A DNA stretch of 64,000 bases from the NCBI GenBank assembly GCA_029449245.1, contig JANATF010000009.1:868001-932000 (forward strand). The letters are read 5' to 3'. Of this stretch, positions 21,122 to 31,096 are shown in pieces (within the stretch, counting starts at the first letter, position 1; each line of letters starts with the position of its first letter). Position numbers and translations under genes: made by a program. The notes beneath the pieces are model-generated. The model saw only the letters and a list, made by a program, of their open reading frames with translations. It was not told the origin of the DNA and made no database searches. The DNA comes from Mortierella alpina (lineage: Eukaryota; Mortierellomycota; Mortierellomycetes; Mortierellales; Mortierellaceae).

Positions 21122-22159
21122 TTAGGCGCGGGCCATTCTCAGGCCGGCCACACCGGCAGGGTGCGAGGCTGCATAGGCAGCACGGCCCGAAGGGTAGGAA
21201 GACACGCAAGGCTCGGCGTTGATGATGAAAGGAAGAGACTTGACAGAGCTCTGGAACGTGGTCAAGGGCTGGACATGCACCTCTGGCGCTATGTTCACAC
21301 TGGAACCAAGTTGGACACTCGACTGAGGGAGGGACTGATCCTGCTGAGGAGCAGCGTCAATCGAAGTCGTGAGCTGGTTGACCGTGGGCTGGTACGTGGT
21401 GTCAGGGTTCACAAGGGTGGTGGGCTGGATGCTGACGTGCGAGCCCAGATTGACGTTCTGCTGAGGCAGAGCACTCGATTCGGCCGCACAAGCGTCAATG
21501 TTGGTGTCGAGTGCCTGGACATGGTTCTGGTAAGTGGTCTCGGGGAGGACTTGGTTCGTGGGCTGGATGTTGACCTGGGAGCCCATGTCGACGGTCTGGC
21601 TCGGAACAGAAGTGTCACAAGCTTCCTGAGACTGGAGCTGACTGAAGAGCAAGCTGCCCGACCTCTTCTCCTTAACGTCCTCACGCTTCTGGAAGCGGGT
21701 CCCGAGGCTTCTACCAAGATCCGTCATTCTACCAAGATCCGTCATTCTACCGTAGGTGCCACGGTATCCTTGACCGTAAGCGCCACGGTATCCACGACCA
21801 TAGGCACCATAGGCACCACCTCCATAACCTCCATAACCTCCATAACCTCCATAGCCTCCATCGCCTCCGTAGCCTCCGTAGCCTTCATAACCTCCATAAC
21901 CTTGAAGATAACCATGGCCGCCATAGTCACACTCCGAATCGACGATGGGAGCAAACGTCTGGACATAGGGCTGGTATCGGGTGATGGGAGTGACCTCGGT
22001 GACGGGTGTAATGCTGGTGGTCGAGCCGATGTCAACACTACCAGAGCTGGCACTCTGGTAGCAATCCGATCCGAGGAGGCGGCGTTCCAAAGGAGCGGCC
22101 TGAGCAGAAATGAGAGCCAAAACGACGGCGGCAGAGATCTTGAGAGTGAGGTTGGCCAT
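21122..22159 (-). CDS. Secreted Gly/Tyr-rich protein with four internal repeats
   Basis: Unknown family. Single exon, 345 residues. A clear signal peptide (MANLTLKISAAVVLALISA) is followed by a dibasic site (LERR). Four diverged units of about 35 residues share the pattern V-x-[LIM]-G-S-x-V-x-I-x-P, x4-P-x-T-[TR]-[YF]-Q, then a hydrophobic stretch ending near Ala/Cys (starts near residues 41, 190, 233, 276 by rough count). Between units 1 and 2 lies a Gly-Tyr tract (GYGGYEGYGGYGGDGGYGGY) and a tandem MTDLGR duplication caused by an 18-bp repeat, then kexin-like sites (FQKR, KEKR). Secretion and Kex2 processing would give several repeat-containing pieces. A cell-wall, glue-like or hydrophobin-like surface role is possible; nothing proves one. 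A TATA-like aataaata sits about 140 bp upstream. Confidence 0.8.
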   Translation of the reverse strand: MANLTLKISAAVVLALISAQAAPLERRLLGSDCYQSASSGSVDIGSTTSITPVTEVTPITRYQPYVQTFAPIVDSECDYGGHGYLQGYGGYEGYGGYGGDGGYGGYGGYGGYGGGAYGAYGRGYRGAYGQGYRGTYGRMTDLGRMTDLGRSLGTRFQKREDVKEKRSGSLLFSQLQSQEACDTSVPSQTVDMGSQVNIQPTNQVLPETTYQNHVQALDTNIDACAAESSALPQQNVNLGSHVSIQPTTLVNPDTTYQPTVNQLTTSIDAAPQQDQSLPQSSVQLGSSVNIAPEVHVQPLTTFQSSVKSLPFIINAEPCVSSYPSGRAAYAASHPAGVAGLRMARA

Positions 22160-24053
22160 GGCGTAGCGTTTGTTGGATGAAGCGTTGAGGCGTCGAGATT
22201 CAGCTTTTTTTGGGTAGTGTGCGTGCTATTGTCACTGGAGTGGCTGCTGTACAAGCTGTTGAAGAAGATAGGAAATCATGGAGGCCAGGGCGACTATTTA
22301 TTCAGAAGCGTGGTTGATGAACTGCAAAGGCCTTTGAGCCCCAAATGCTTTCGGCGAGATTGTCTGAACATTTTGATCCCGGGCGCATAGATGCAGGCAT
22401 CATAATCACCGCTGATGGGACCTCGGTTCATAACTCGTCCTCTGTATTAATGATGCGTTCTTCAGGTCGCGATGGCACGCGTCTGTATCCCGCCAGGGCG
22501 ATAGTGGATCGTGAGGCCCATTGCTGCGACGAGGGCATCGACGTCTGCTCCGCAAGGTGGAGGTTGCAGAGAGCGACCAACATTGGCGGTGAGATACGCG
22601 AATGTCTGCGTCAATTGAATGTTTTGCAATAATTGTAGTCACCTAGGGGCTGCCAGGCGCTTCTGCGGTCCGCTCACTCTTCGATTCGCAACCGCGCCGC
22701 AATCGATTCAGCACAGCTCAACATCCTCGCTCCTCATCCCGCCTGGCATCGACGGCCACATCCTCTCGATCGGCTATCTCTTGCTTCCTCTCTCCTCATT
22801 CTCTCCTTCTCCGTCTCTCGTTGCCCGTACTCCCACTCGTTGTCGTTGTCTCTGACTAGGTAATGAGGCATTCCTGCCTTTGTTGTGACATCTCTTGATC
22901 AAAGAGAGACCTCTCTTGGACTAGGGGGCTGTGTTTTTCAAAAAAAAAGTGTGCACATACTTGACTGCATAGGCCGATGATAGAACATCTCCAGAGAATC
23001 CGCTATCATCTGCAACCAAGTGCCCTCTTTGCTACATGTCGTAGGAAGTCATCATGGGTGCTTTGCTGTTCCTATCGAGAAGAGAAAGCGTGGTTTAGGG
23101 GTGTATTCTCGGCATGCGTTGTGGGTGGGCATGTGGGCCACTGGGTGCTCAGCAGTTGCTGCCTGCAGTATTGTGCTTTGCAGAAGGTGTGCTGGGTTGC
23201 GGTTGCTGATGTGTAGAGACACTTGTTCTCGCAACGAGTGTCAGGACTAGCTTGGACGACTGATCCGTCAACCTTGCTGCTGAACGAGGCTGTCAACAGC
23301 ACCCGAGGTGGAAGGACCAGCGCCTACCTATGCGTTCGTCTACGCAACGGGGTGTGCCTACTGCTGGCACAGCGCATCTGCTCATCCACGATACAGCACA
23401 GCGGCGCCGCACACAGGAGCACGAAGCACAAAGCACGGATGGGCTGGTGGACCGCAGGAGAGTGTGGTGGGTGGTGCCTTCGGCAGCTAAGGGGCAGCGG
23501 CAGCGGCAGCGGTGTGCTAGTGTCCGGCTCCCGGGGTGTTTGCAGCTGCTCGCTGCGGTGGACAGCAAGGCGAGAGATGCGGTGTGCTCCATCAGTGCCA
23601 ATTGCTCTTTTCCAAATCTCGCTCTCTCTTGTTCTTTCCTTTTCTCTTCCTTCACCCATCCACCCGCTCTTGATCTCGGCGCGAACCCGAATCAGCCCTG
23701 CACTCTTGCTCGCATCGTGGTCGTCGACACTGATTGAATCGCTGCCCCAATTCTCGATTCTCACACCGCATATTCCTCGTCTTCGGTTAGCCCTGCCAGC
23801 CCCCAGCAGCAATAACAAAGCACGCACACGCCTTTTTCTTGCCTGGAAATCCGTACCAAGGTCGCCCGTAGGACACTCCCTTGTAACTGCTAGGAACATC
23901 AGAACGTATTCACGCCACGTCGTCTGCCGGACCAGAACACCCCGCCGTCCCTCCTTGTTTTCTTTTTTCGCTTCTTCTTTCTCCTTTTGCCCCCTCCTTT
24001 GTATATTCTCCAGACGCTTGCTGGAGACGCTATCTGACTAGCTGTTACTCTAG
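22160..24053. other. Intergenic and 5' leader of the bromodomain-kinase gene
   Basis: About 1.9 kb without a recognised gene. The left part is the promoter of the secreted repeat protein on the minus strand. The right part is CT-rich and carries a branch site and acceptor (ctgactagctgttactctag) ending at 24053, so at least one upstream exon of the next gene lies here, but I could not identify its ATG or donor. Confidence 0.45.
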
Positions 24054-27000
24054 ACCGCAAGGGCTGTTGCTGCACGCCAGGGCCTTCGGGACCACTCGAC
24101 ATCCTTCCGCCGACAAATCATCCCAAGCATCATAGGGGACCGCGCCTCCACCACTTTATTCCTCTCTGAAGATACAGAGCACGACACGCCATCTGGCCCG
24201 CTCACGGAACGCCCGCCCAAGCTGACGGACATTCACGACGAGGGGATTCTGCCTCCCCAAGCCCTGCGGGGTACTAGCCAGCAGGCCATCATTGAGGCCA
24301 TCAACCAGCGCCGGCGCGCAGAGCGTTCACACGAGATGCTGGCCCTGGCGCGGGGGCCGTCAAGTGTACACCCTTCATCGGCACCGGGGGGTGGTTTGGC
24401 GTCGAGACAATATCCTGCCGCCGCCTGGGGCGGGCCACAGTCGGGACCCGTGCATCGGACAGGAACCACAGTAGGGACAGGCGCAGGAGCACTGCCTAGC
24501 AAGCTGCATGCGCCCATGACCATCCGCCTGTCGCTTCACGGTAAGCTGTCTTTGCTCGGAGGAGTGCATTTTCCCCTTGTTGTGTGTGTGTGTTGCTTGT
24601 GCGTGTTTTGGGCTGCTTGCTGCTCACTCTCTCTGTGGCCTTGAACAAGCCCTCAGTGAAAAAGAGCAAGAGCAAGTGCACCCAACAGTGGGACTGTCCA
24701 CACGAGCCAACGGACTGACCCCACCGACGCTTTCTTTTCTCACTCTCTCGTCCACTGCTTCTGCCGCTACTGCCGCCACCCGTGTGTCCGCATATCGCCA
24801 ACGATGGTGCTTCTCATCGCAGGCCTGAAGAACGTCAAGTCATCGGTGCCGCAGAGCATCCCCGCCATCGCCTCGAGAGAGTCCTCCAGCCTCAAGATCC
24901 GCATCCCTAGAAGCATCCCCAACTTGCCCGAAGCTTTCCGCAAGCGTGGCGCCATCCGCTCCCAGCCCGAGTCTGCCTCCGCCACCGCCAATGGTCCCAT
25001 CTCGATCAAAAGGACGCACAGCGCTATGCTGGACAACGATGGTAATTATTATTCCCCTTCACGCCTCTGTTTCTTACTCACTTGAAAGGCGACGAGAGGT
25101 GCATGAAGCATGACTAACCACATTCACGGTGTATAATGTCCATCTCTTGATAGACGCAGCAAAGCACAACGCAGGCCGCCATTCAAAGGTCCAGAAGACA
25201 CATCCATCAATACCGCCGCATCTTGCGAATGCAGCAAACCTCGCCATCCGCACGATACGAGGCCTTTCTTCAACTTCGTCGTCTCTGTCCAACGGTCACA
25301 GCACGTCGTCCTCATTGTCTTCTGCACCCTCAGCCATCTCCCCAGCCGGCTCTGCGCCTGCGTCCGCCGAAGTTGCCTCAGCCTCGAAGCATCGTAGCAA
25401 ATCCAAGTCAAAGTCAATCTCGCCCATGTCGACCCCAGTTCGGTTCCCGTCGCCTGCCCAAACAGCCTCGGAGACCTCGGTCGTCGCCCTATCCCCAGAT
25501 ATGCCCATCTCCGAGCCTGCCAAGGCCGCACAGACCACCGTCGCGACTGTCGCTCACTCACACGGGACCCGCTCTGCCGATGGAATTACCCAACCTCCCG
25601 CTGCTGGCAGTGGATCTGTGGCTGTTGGAGCTGTTGGTGGATCCACAGGAAGCACTCCTCCCTCCGGATCCACGGCGACCGCCGCTGTTCCGGGTGTCGA
25701 CCCGGACAATCTCCAACCTATCGAGCTTTTGCGTGTGGGCATGGGCATTTTGGACCAATTGCTCTGCAACACTTTCAGCAAAAGCTTTATCAGCAAGGTG
25801 CCTCAGTCGGTGGCCAACTATCATGTCGTGATAAAGAAGCCCATGGACCTTACCACCATCGAGCAAAAGCTTTGGAAGAATTTGGAGCTTGCCACCGTCG
25901 ACCGTCGGGCGGGTACATCTCTATTGCAGGCTGCAGCCGAGTCGCTGGCCATGGGAGCAACGGAGGGCTACGAGACACTGCTCGACTTTGAACGTGATTT
26001 ACGAAGGATTGTCCTGAACGCCGTGTACTTCAACTCGTCAACTCACGCTATTTACAAGGAGGCCGAGGACTTTCAAAAACTGCAGACGAAAATCTTGAAC
26101 AGTTATCGTCAAGGGTAGGGATGCTCATGCTTGATGAGTGCTTTGGTTAACGCTCCAACAATCATAATGTATCCTGACCATGCTTTACTCACATGTCATT
26201 TGGAATTAGAACTTTGGCCCTAAACATTCCTCTTGCACACGAGTCTTATCGACCGGAGCTGATCTCTATATCAGAACCAGGGTAAGTGTAGCACACGAGC
26301 TCTCTCTATAATTTGCATGGTGATGTACCGTAGGCTATGTGTGCAGAGAATCTGACTGCAACCTTGTGCCTTGTTGAGTAGACCACTTTATCTATTTCGC
26401 GCGCATACACTACGGGAGATGGACCGGAAAATGACAGACATCTCTACCGACCTCTTCTCGACCTTCCACCAACCTATTTTTGACATATCAACCGAGCAAA
26501 TCGGACAGCTCTCACCCACACAACCTCGATTTGTGCGCATGTACATCAACAAAAACAGGAGTGTGCTAGCCAAGTGTCGAGACGAGCTGTTTGCTAGGAT
26601 TGCTATTCTTACCGACGTCCAAGTTGGCAGACCTTACACAGTGTCAAATCCTTCTGCTGCAGCAGGATCCGCTGCAGCGGGTCATGTTAAAAGCAGCAGC
26701 GGCGCAAATGGAACTTCGATCAGTATGGTTCGATTGTCGGCCAAGGTCTTGATTGGAAAGCCCATCGGCGAGCGACATGACATGATTACCGTCGGTGACT
26801 TGGATTGTCCAAACTCCTGGATCACTGTCGTCTGCGTCAGGGCGCTCGAGATTGACCTAGAAGTTCCGTCAAAATTTGATAAGGGTATTCTTGCAAAGAT
26901 GCGGCACGAGGTGGTGCCATACTCCTCAGAGTCCAAGATCAGTGTGGAGCACCAGAAGGCTTTTGCAGACGCCTTGGGATTGCAACTTCCCACCTCAGGC

Positions 27001-28695
27001 AGAGCCGCGTACGCTTATGGGCTGGGTGGACAGCGTTCTGCGATCCCAGCGCTCACTGCGACACCGCCATTGCCCGCATCGCAATCGCCTCCAACAACAA
27101 CGACCACAATAACATCAACAACAGCATCGTCAGGCCCAGGATCGCCTATCGTAAGCGTATCGTTCCCAAGGATCTACACTGCATTACCAGTACCTTCCGC
27201 AGCAATTGAATCGAACACGGAGAGTGTCAGGGAAAGTCAGAAATCATCATTGAATTGGGTTGATTTGCATGACGAAGGTCCAACTGGGCGCTACATGGTC
27301 AAGCTGCGGATGCCGTCCGCTCTGTTCAAGGGCATCCATCGCCCACCAGCGTCAGCAGAGTCGAATAGTGCTTCAGGAGCAGGATCGGTCATTCAGAGGA
27401 TAGTCGTTTCCATGCCCTCAACACCTACCTCGTCACAGCGAGTACATACACTTTCAAGTCAGATTCCTGCCACTGCTGCTTCGCCTACTTCTGATCAGGA
27501 GTCATTATCGGCGCCGGATCGAATGCTCTTGAACGAGCAGGTCACCAAGCGTGGAGACAGGATGCTCAAGGATCTCAGGGTGGCTGCCAAGAAGCAGAAC
27601 GTTCCGTATACGCGCTGGAGCGACATTGAGCCCACGCTGACGGTCGATACAGCCCATGGACTCTTCAAGCGGATCTTTCATGTGCGCGGCCAGGGCGGGC
27701 TGGTCATCCAGAACTTTAAGGAGATGGATGCCGAGTCATTTGGACAGCGGGTACGAGAGGTGGCATGTTTATTGAGGCTAAGGGGTCTCGAGGGTGTTGG
27801 ACAGATCCAGTCAGTCATTGAGAATGATGAGGACCATCTCGTGGGCCTCTCCATGACCAAGTAAGTTTTCGCACCGGCGTATCGTTGTATCTACATGTCG
27901 TTCTATTGCTACGACTGTCATATTTACTCAAAAACTCTCTTGATAACTCCCAGATATGCCTACACGCTCAAACAATACGCGACGAATGCGCGCCGACATC
28001 CTACTCCCTGTCAGAAACTCTCCTTGGTCCGTGACATGGTGTCGGCTATGTGTGACATCCATAAAGCGGGACTTGCCCATCGTGATCTAAGCGAGGTCAA
28101 CATCATGGTGGATGAGGACACGAAGGAGCGTCTTGCAGACCACTCGCCGAGGCCCCGCGTCAAGGTGATTGATTTCGGAAAATCCGTTTTCGTAGACCGC
28201 AACGAAGTGGAGCGGTGGAGCATGGAAGAAAAAGTCTCGGAGGAAGAACTGGCATTGCTTCCCTTGGTGGTCCTGCCTCCAGATCATGGCTACAAGCTTT
28301 ATCGATCCATTCTGACGCTACCCAAGAACAAGCAAGACCACACGCCATTACCGCCTCTGGACCCGCGAGCAGAGGACGTGTACTCGTTGGGTGTGCTCAT
28401 TTGGAGGACTTTTAGCGGTAAATCGCCCTGGGACGGCACCATTGAGGATGATCTCAAGACGATCCGGTACCTCGTCTCGAACGATGCACAGATCAAGTTC
28501 CAGCTCGAACGCGAAGTGGTGGGTCCGGTCTCGCGGCAGTTACTTCTTCACTGTTTGACCGCTCAGGCAGAAACGCGTTGGACCACACAGCAGCTCAAGG
28601 ACTGGCTGGACCAGCCTGAGGTCGCGGATGAGCTCTTGAAGGAGTTTGAGGCCTTGGGTGGAGGACGGAAAAAAGTCCGCAAAAACTTAGATTAG
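24054..28695 (+). CDS. Bromodomain plus protein kinase fusion protein
   Basis: The visible part is six exons: 24054-24540, 24823-25041, 25154-26114, 26210-26281, 26382-27860, 27954-28695 (1319 residues), with the 5' exon missing: an in-frame stop lies just before 24054 and no ATG precedes clearly coding sequence. Residues about 415-550 form a bromodomain: LLCNTFSKSFISKVPQSVAN, then YHVVIKKPMDLTTIEQKL, then NAVYFNSSTHAIYKEAEDF, which should read acetyl-lysine on chromatin. A middle region of several hundred residues is unrecognised. Residues about 1000-1300 form a protein kinase domain: beta3-like GLVIQNFKEM, helix C Glu (REVACLL), catalytic HRDLSEVN, Mg-binding DFGKS and EDVYSLGVLIW in the F helix. 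All catalytic residues look intact, so an active Ser/Thr-type kinase is inferred. All exon phases match across the joins, which argues for one gene. Substrate unknown. Confidence 0.85.
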
Positions 28696-28954
28696 AAAAC
28701 AAAAAAGCAACAGCAACAGCAACAGCAACAACAACTATTTACTGCATCCATATCTTTACAAAATATTAGCTGCCACATCGCAGCAAGCTTCTTGGTACTT
28801 TTCTACATGAGAATATGATTTCCAACTCTTTATTGCTCTCTTGTAAAGACGCGCGTTACGGTGTGAGGCATATAGTTGAATAGGGGATATGAAGAATATG
28901 GTTATGGATATAGATAGACAAGAGAAATGAGGTTGGGAATCAGCACCACAATCA

Positions 28955-30094
28955 TTATTGTGTTAGCGAAAGCGGTGCCATCACCGCGGCCAAGAGCACC
29001 ATCACGACCATGAACCGAGGGAGCGTTGTGCGCGACCTCTGTCCTGAAGAATCACTGTCCTTGGATTCACTGTCGACTTTGCCGCCGTTAGCGTCGCTAC
29101 CGCCTGCCCTTTGGTTGCTCGGTGCTACCAAGACTCTGTTGACGTACACTTTGGCTGGGTTAGGCTTTCCACCTGGCGTGGCTGTCAACCCTTTGATCCG
29201 GAACTGTCGATCCTGGAACACCAACGGCTCAGGAGCCTTGGCTATAAAACTTTTTAGCAGAGCCGCGTCATAATCGATAATAGATCGTTTTTGATGAGGT
29301 TGTGCTGCTGCTGCTGCTGCTGCTGCTATTGGGGCAGATAGCTCAGCTGGTGGGGCTTTGTCCTTGTGAGGCGCTTTGGTGGATGTTCTGAGGATGACTC
29401 TAAACTTTTCCGAAAAGTCAAAGTCGGCTGGAAGGGTCTTGGGGATCTTCCAACTCTTCCACAAGAACGGCTCATGTGTCCGAGCAATCTCTCGTGGGAC
29501 TTCAGTGCCCTCGGGCACGAGCACTGCTAAACGGATCTTTCCAAATTCGTCCAACAACTCCAAAGACGCAGTCTTGGGGATTTTGGCACCTTCGGGGGAC
29601 ACCATCCAGAAATCAATTTGAGATTCTCCAGCGATGTAGGAGGGGCGATAGTTGAGGTAGTAGAAATCGAGATGGGGTCCAGTTTTGGGAAGGTAGGCCA
29701 GCTTTTGTTTACCGGCGACCTGAGCCTCGATTTGGAGTTGAAGAGGTAGGACAGAGTTTTCAGAAAAGGTGAAGCCCATGGACTTTGTGACGCTCTTTGG
29801 AGCTGGGTTGTGTGTCCGCGGGGCAGCATCGACTGGGATGGGGGAGAGGAATGTGGAGAGAGAGAGGAGCGTGATGCAGAGAAACACAATCGAGGACCAG
29901 CGCGAGGATGAAGCCGAGGTTGAGACTCTGATGGACCGCGCGCGCAGTATACTGTTTGAAGGAGGGAAAGCGGTTAAGATGCGTTTATGGAGAGCCATGA
30001 TGGGGTAAAGAGTAGTGGCAGTCGTCGTGAAGGGCGCTATGCCTTTGCTATAGGATGATCTGAGGAAAGACCGTGAGAACGAGTGTCTGTTCAT
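28955..30094 (-). CDS. Secreted or GPI-anchored protein of unknown function
   Basis: Single exon, up to 379 residues. A hydrophobic segment (SSIVFLCITLLSLSTFLS) ending in an Ala-rich site (PVDAAP) lies about 65 residues from the first Met and about 35 from the second (ATG at 29998), so the second start may be used; the first is basic and Ser-rich and could also be a targeting extension. The body is unrecognised, with a conserved-looking stretch (LDFYYLNYRPSYIAGESQID) and an Ala run encoded by (gct)n. The C-terminus is a Ser-rich, charged spacer followed by a hydrophobic tail (FMVVMVLLAAVMAPLSL), the layout of a GPI-anchor signal. Its first ATG overlaps the stop of a small upstream ORF. Confidence 0.7.
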   Translation of the reverse strand: MNRHSFSRSFLRSSYSKGIAPFTTTATTLYPIMALHKRILTAFPPSNSILRARSIRVSTSASSSRWSSIVFLCITLLSLSTFLSPIPVDAAPRTHNPAPKSVTKSMGFTFSENSVLPLQLQIEAQVAGKQKLAYLPKTGPHLDFYYLNYRPSYIAGESQIDFWMVSPEGAKIPKTASLELLDEFGKIRLAVLVPEGTEVPREIARTHEPFLWKSWKIPKTLPADFDFSEKFRVILRTSTKAPHKDKAPPAELSAPIAAAAAAAAQPHQKRSIIDYDAALLKSFIAKAPEPLVFQDRQFRIKGLTATPGGKPNPAKVYVNRVLVAPSNQRAGGSDANGGKVDSESKDSDSSGQRSRTTLPRFMVVMVLLAAVMAPLSLTQ

Positions 30095-30294
30095 TTGCTT
30101 TTTCTTCTTGTGAGAGGTTGGGCAAGGGAGACCAGAGATCTAATTGAGCCCAAGTAGTAGAAGTTGTAGACGAGGATCGTGGAGACAAGGAGCCAGACAC
30201 AACCATGAGAGGGACGCCTGCGAGGGGTTTTATGACTTTCTACACCGCCCTTTGTTTTTCCCGCTAAGCCCTTACGTGGCGTGTAAGTGGTCAT
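30091..30294 (-). CDS. Possible small membrane protein ORF (67 residues)
   Basis: An ATG-started ORF on the minus strand: a basic N-terminal half (TPRKGLAGKTKGG, KTPRRRPSHG) then one hydrophobic stretch (CVWLLVSTILVYNFYYLG) and a basic end (TRRKSK). The layout is that of a small single-pass protein. Its TGA overlaps the first ATG of the downstream ORF as ATGA. It could be a small independent gene, a uORF on the same transcript, or chance; an internal gtaagg could also act as a splice donor. Confidence 0.33.
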   Translation of the reverse strand: MTTYTPRKGLAGKTKGGVESHKTPRRRPSHGCVWLLVSTILVYNFYYLGSIRSLVSLAQPLTRRKSK

Positions 30295-31096
30295 TATCCG
30301 CTCACCAGTTGTTTTCTCAAGATGACGGCAGTTACATCCAAAATTTCCTTGTTGCCGAGAAGTGGAATCGCGCGTTGGAGGGACGATCGCTAGGCCTGAC
30401 ACGAGATTCCGAATTCCTATCTGGCCTCAGCAGGTCCGTGGCTATGCCCTTATAAATTTTTTTCTAGCAGGTCTAAAGCCCTCCGATCTGCCTCGAGTGA
30501 CTCGAGAGTCAACAGCATGAACCTCGATTTCAATGGCAACTGTAGAACGATGAGCATCCCTGAGGAGTTGTCAGGGCTATGTCCCTGTTCTGTGATGTGA
30601 AGGCCTGGGCACGGGCGTTGGGCTTCAAAATTTCTATTCTATGACGAGGGCGCTGTCATAGGGTATCCTGGGTCCCCGCCTTGGCGCCCGATTGAGGGGA
30701 AGCTGCCTTATTCGGGGCAGTTCACGGGTTTGAAACTCCATTGGCCGATCGACGTCGTTCGACCTTTTCTTCCTCCATCCTGCCTTCACTCTCCTTCCTT
30801 CCTTCTTTCAATCTTGCTCACCTTTCGGCACTTGCGACTGATACCCAACTTTTCCTGAAGCCTTCATCGCCACTTTTACTCTTTGCACAGCTATCGCTAT
30901 CTTTGGCCTGCCACACTTCTCTTGCAAGGAGCCCTTTTGCGTGCCTGCTGTTGCACGTTTTCACTCTCGTACTCTTTGTGCAACTTGCCACGATAACTTT
31001 TGAACATCATCTTGCACCTCTGCAAATAAAGAGCACCGCCCTGCTGCCATACATTTGTCAGAACAATACTCTGCTCCCCACCTCCCTCTCTCCGCC
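30295..31096. other. Divergent intergenic region with MFS promoter
   Basis: No gene recognised. The right third is a pyrimidine-rich leader before the transporter ATG at 31097. Confidence 0.5.

Noticed and set aside
23223-24041. 272-codon plus-strand ORF upstream of the bromodomain-kinase gene
   Set aside because: Starts at a non-ATG codon and has low-complexity leader-like composition (CT-rich DNA read as Ser/Leu/Arg); out of step with the downstream exon.
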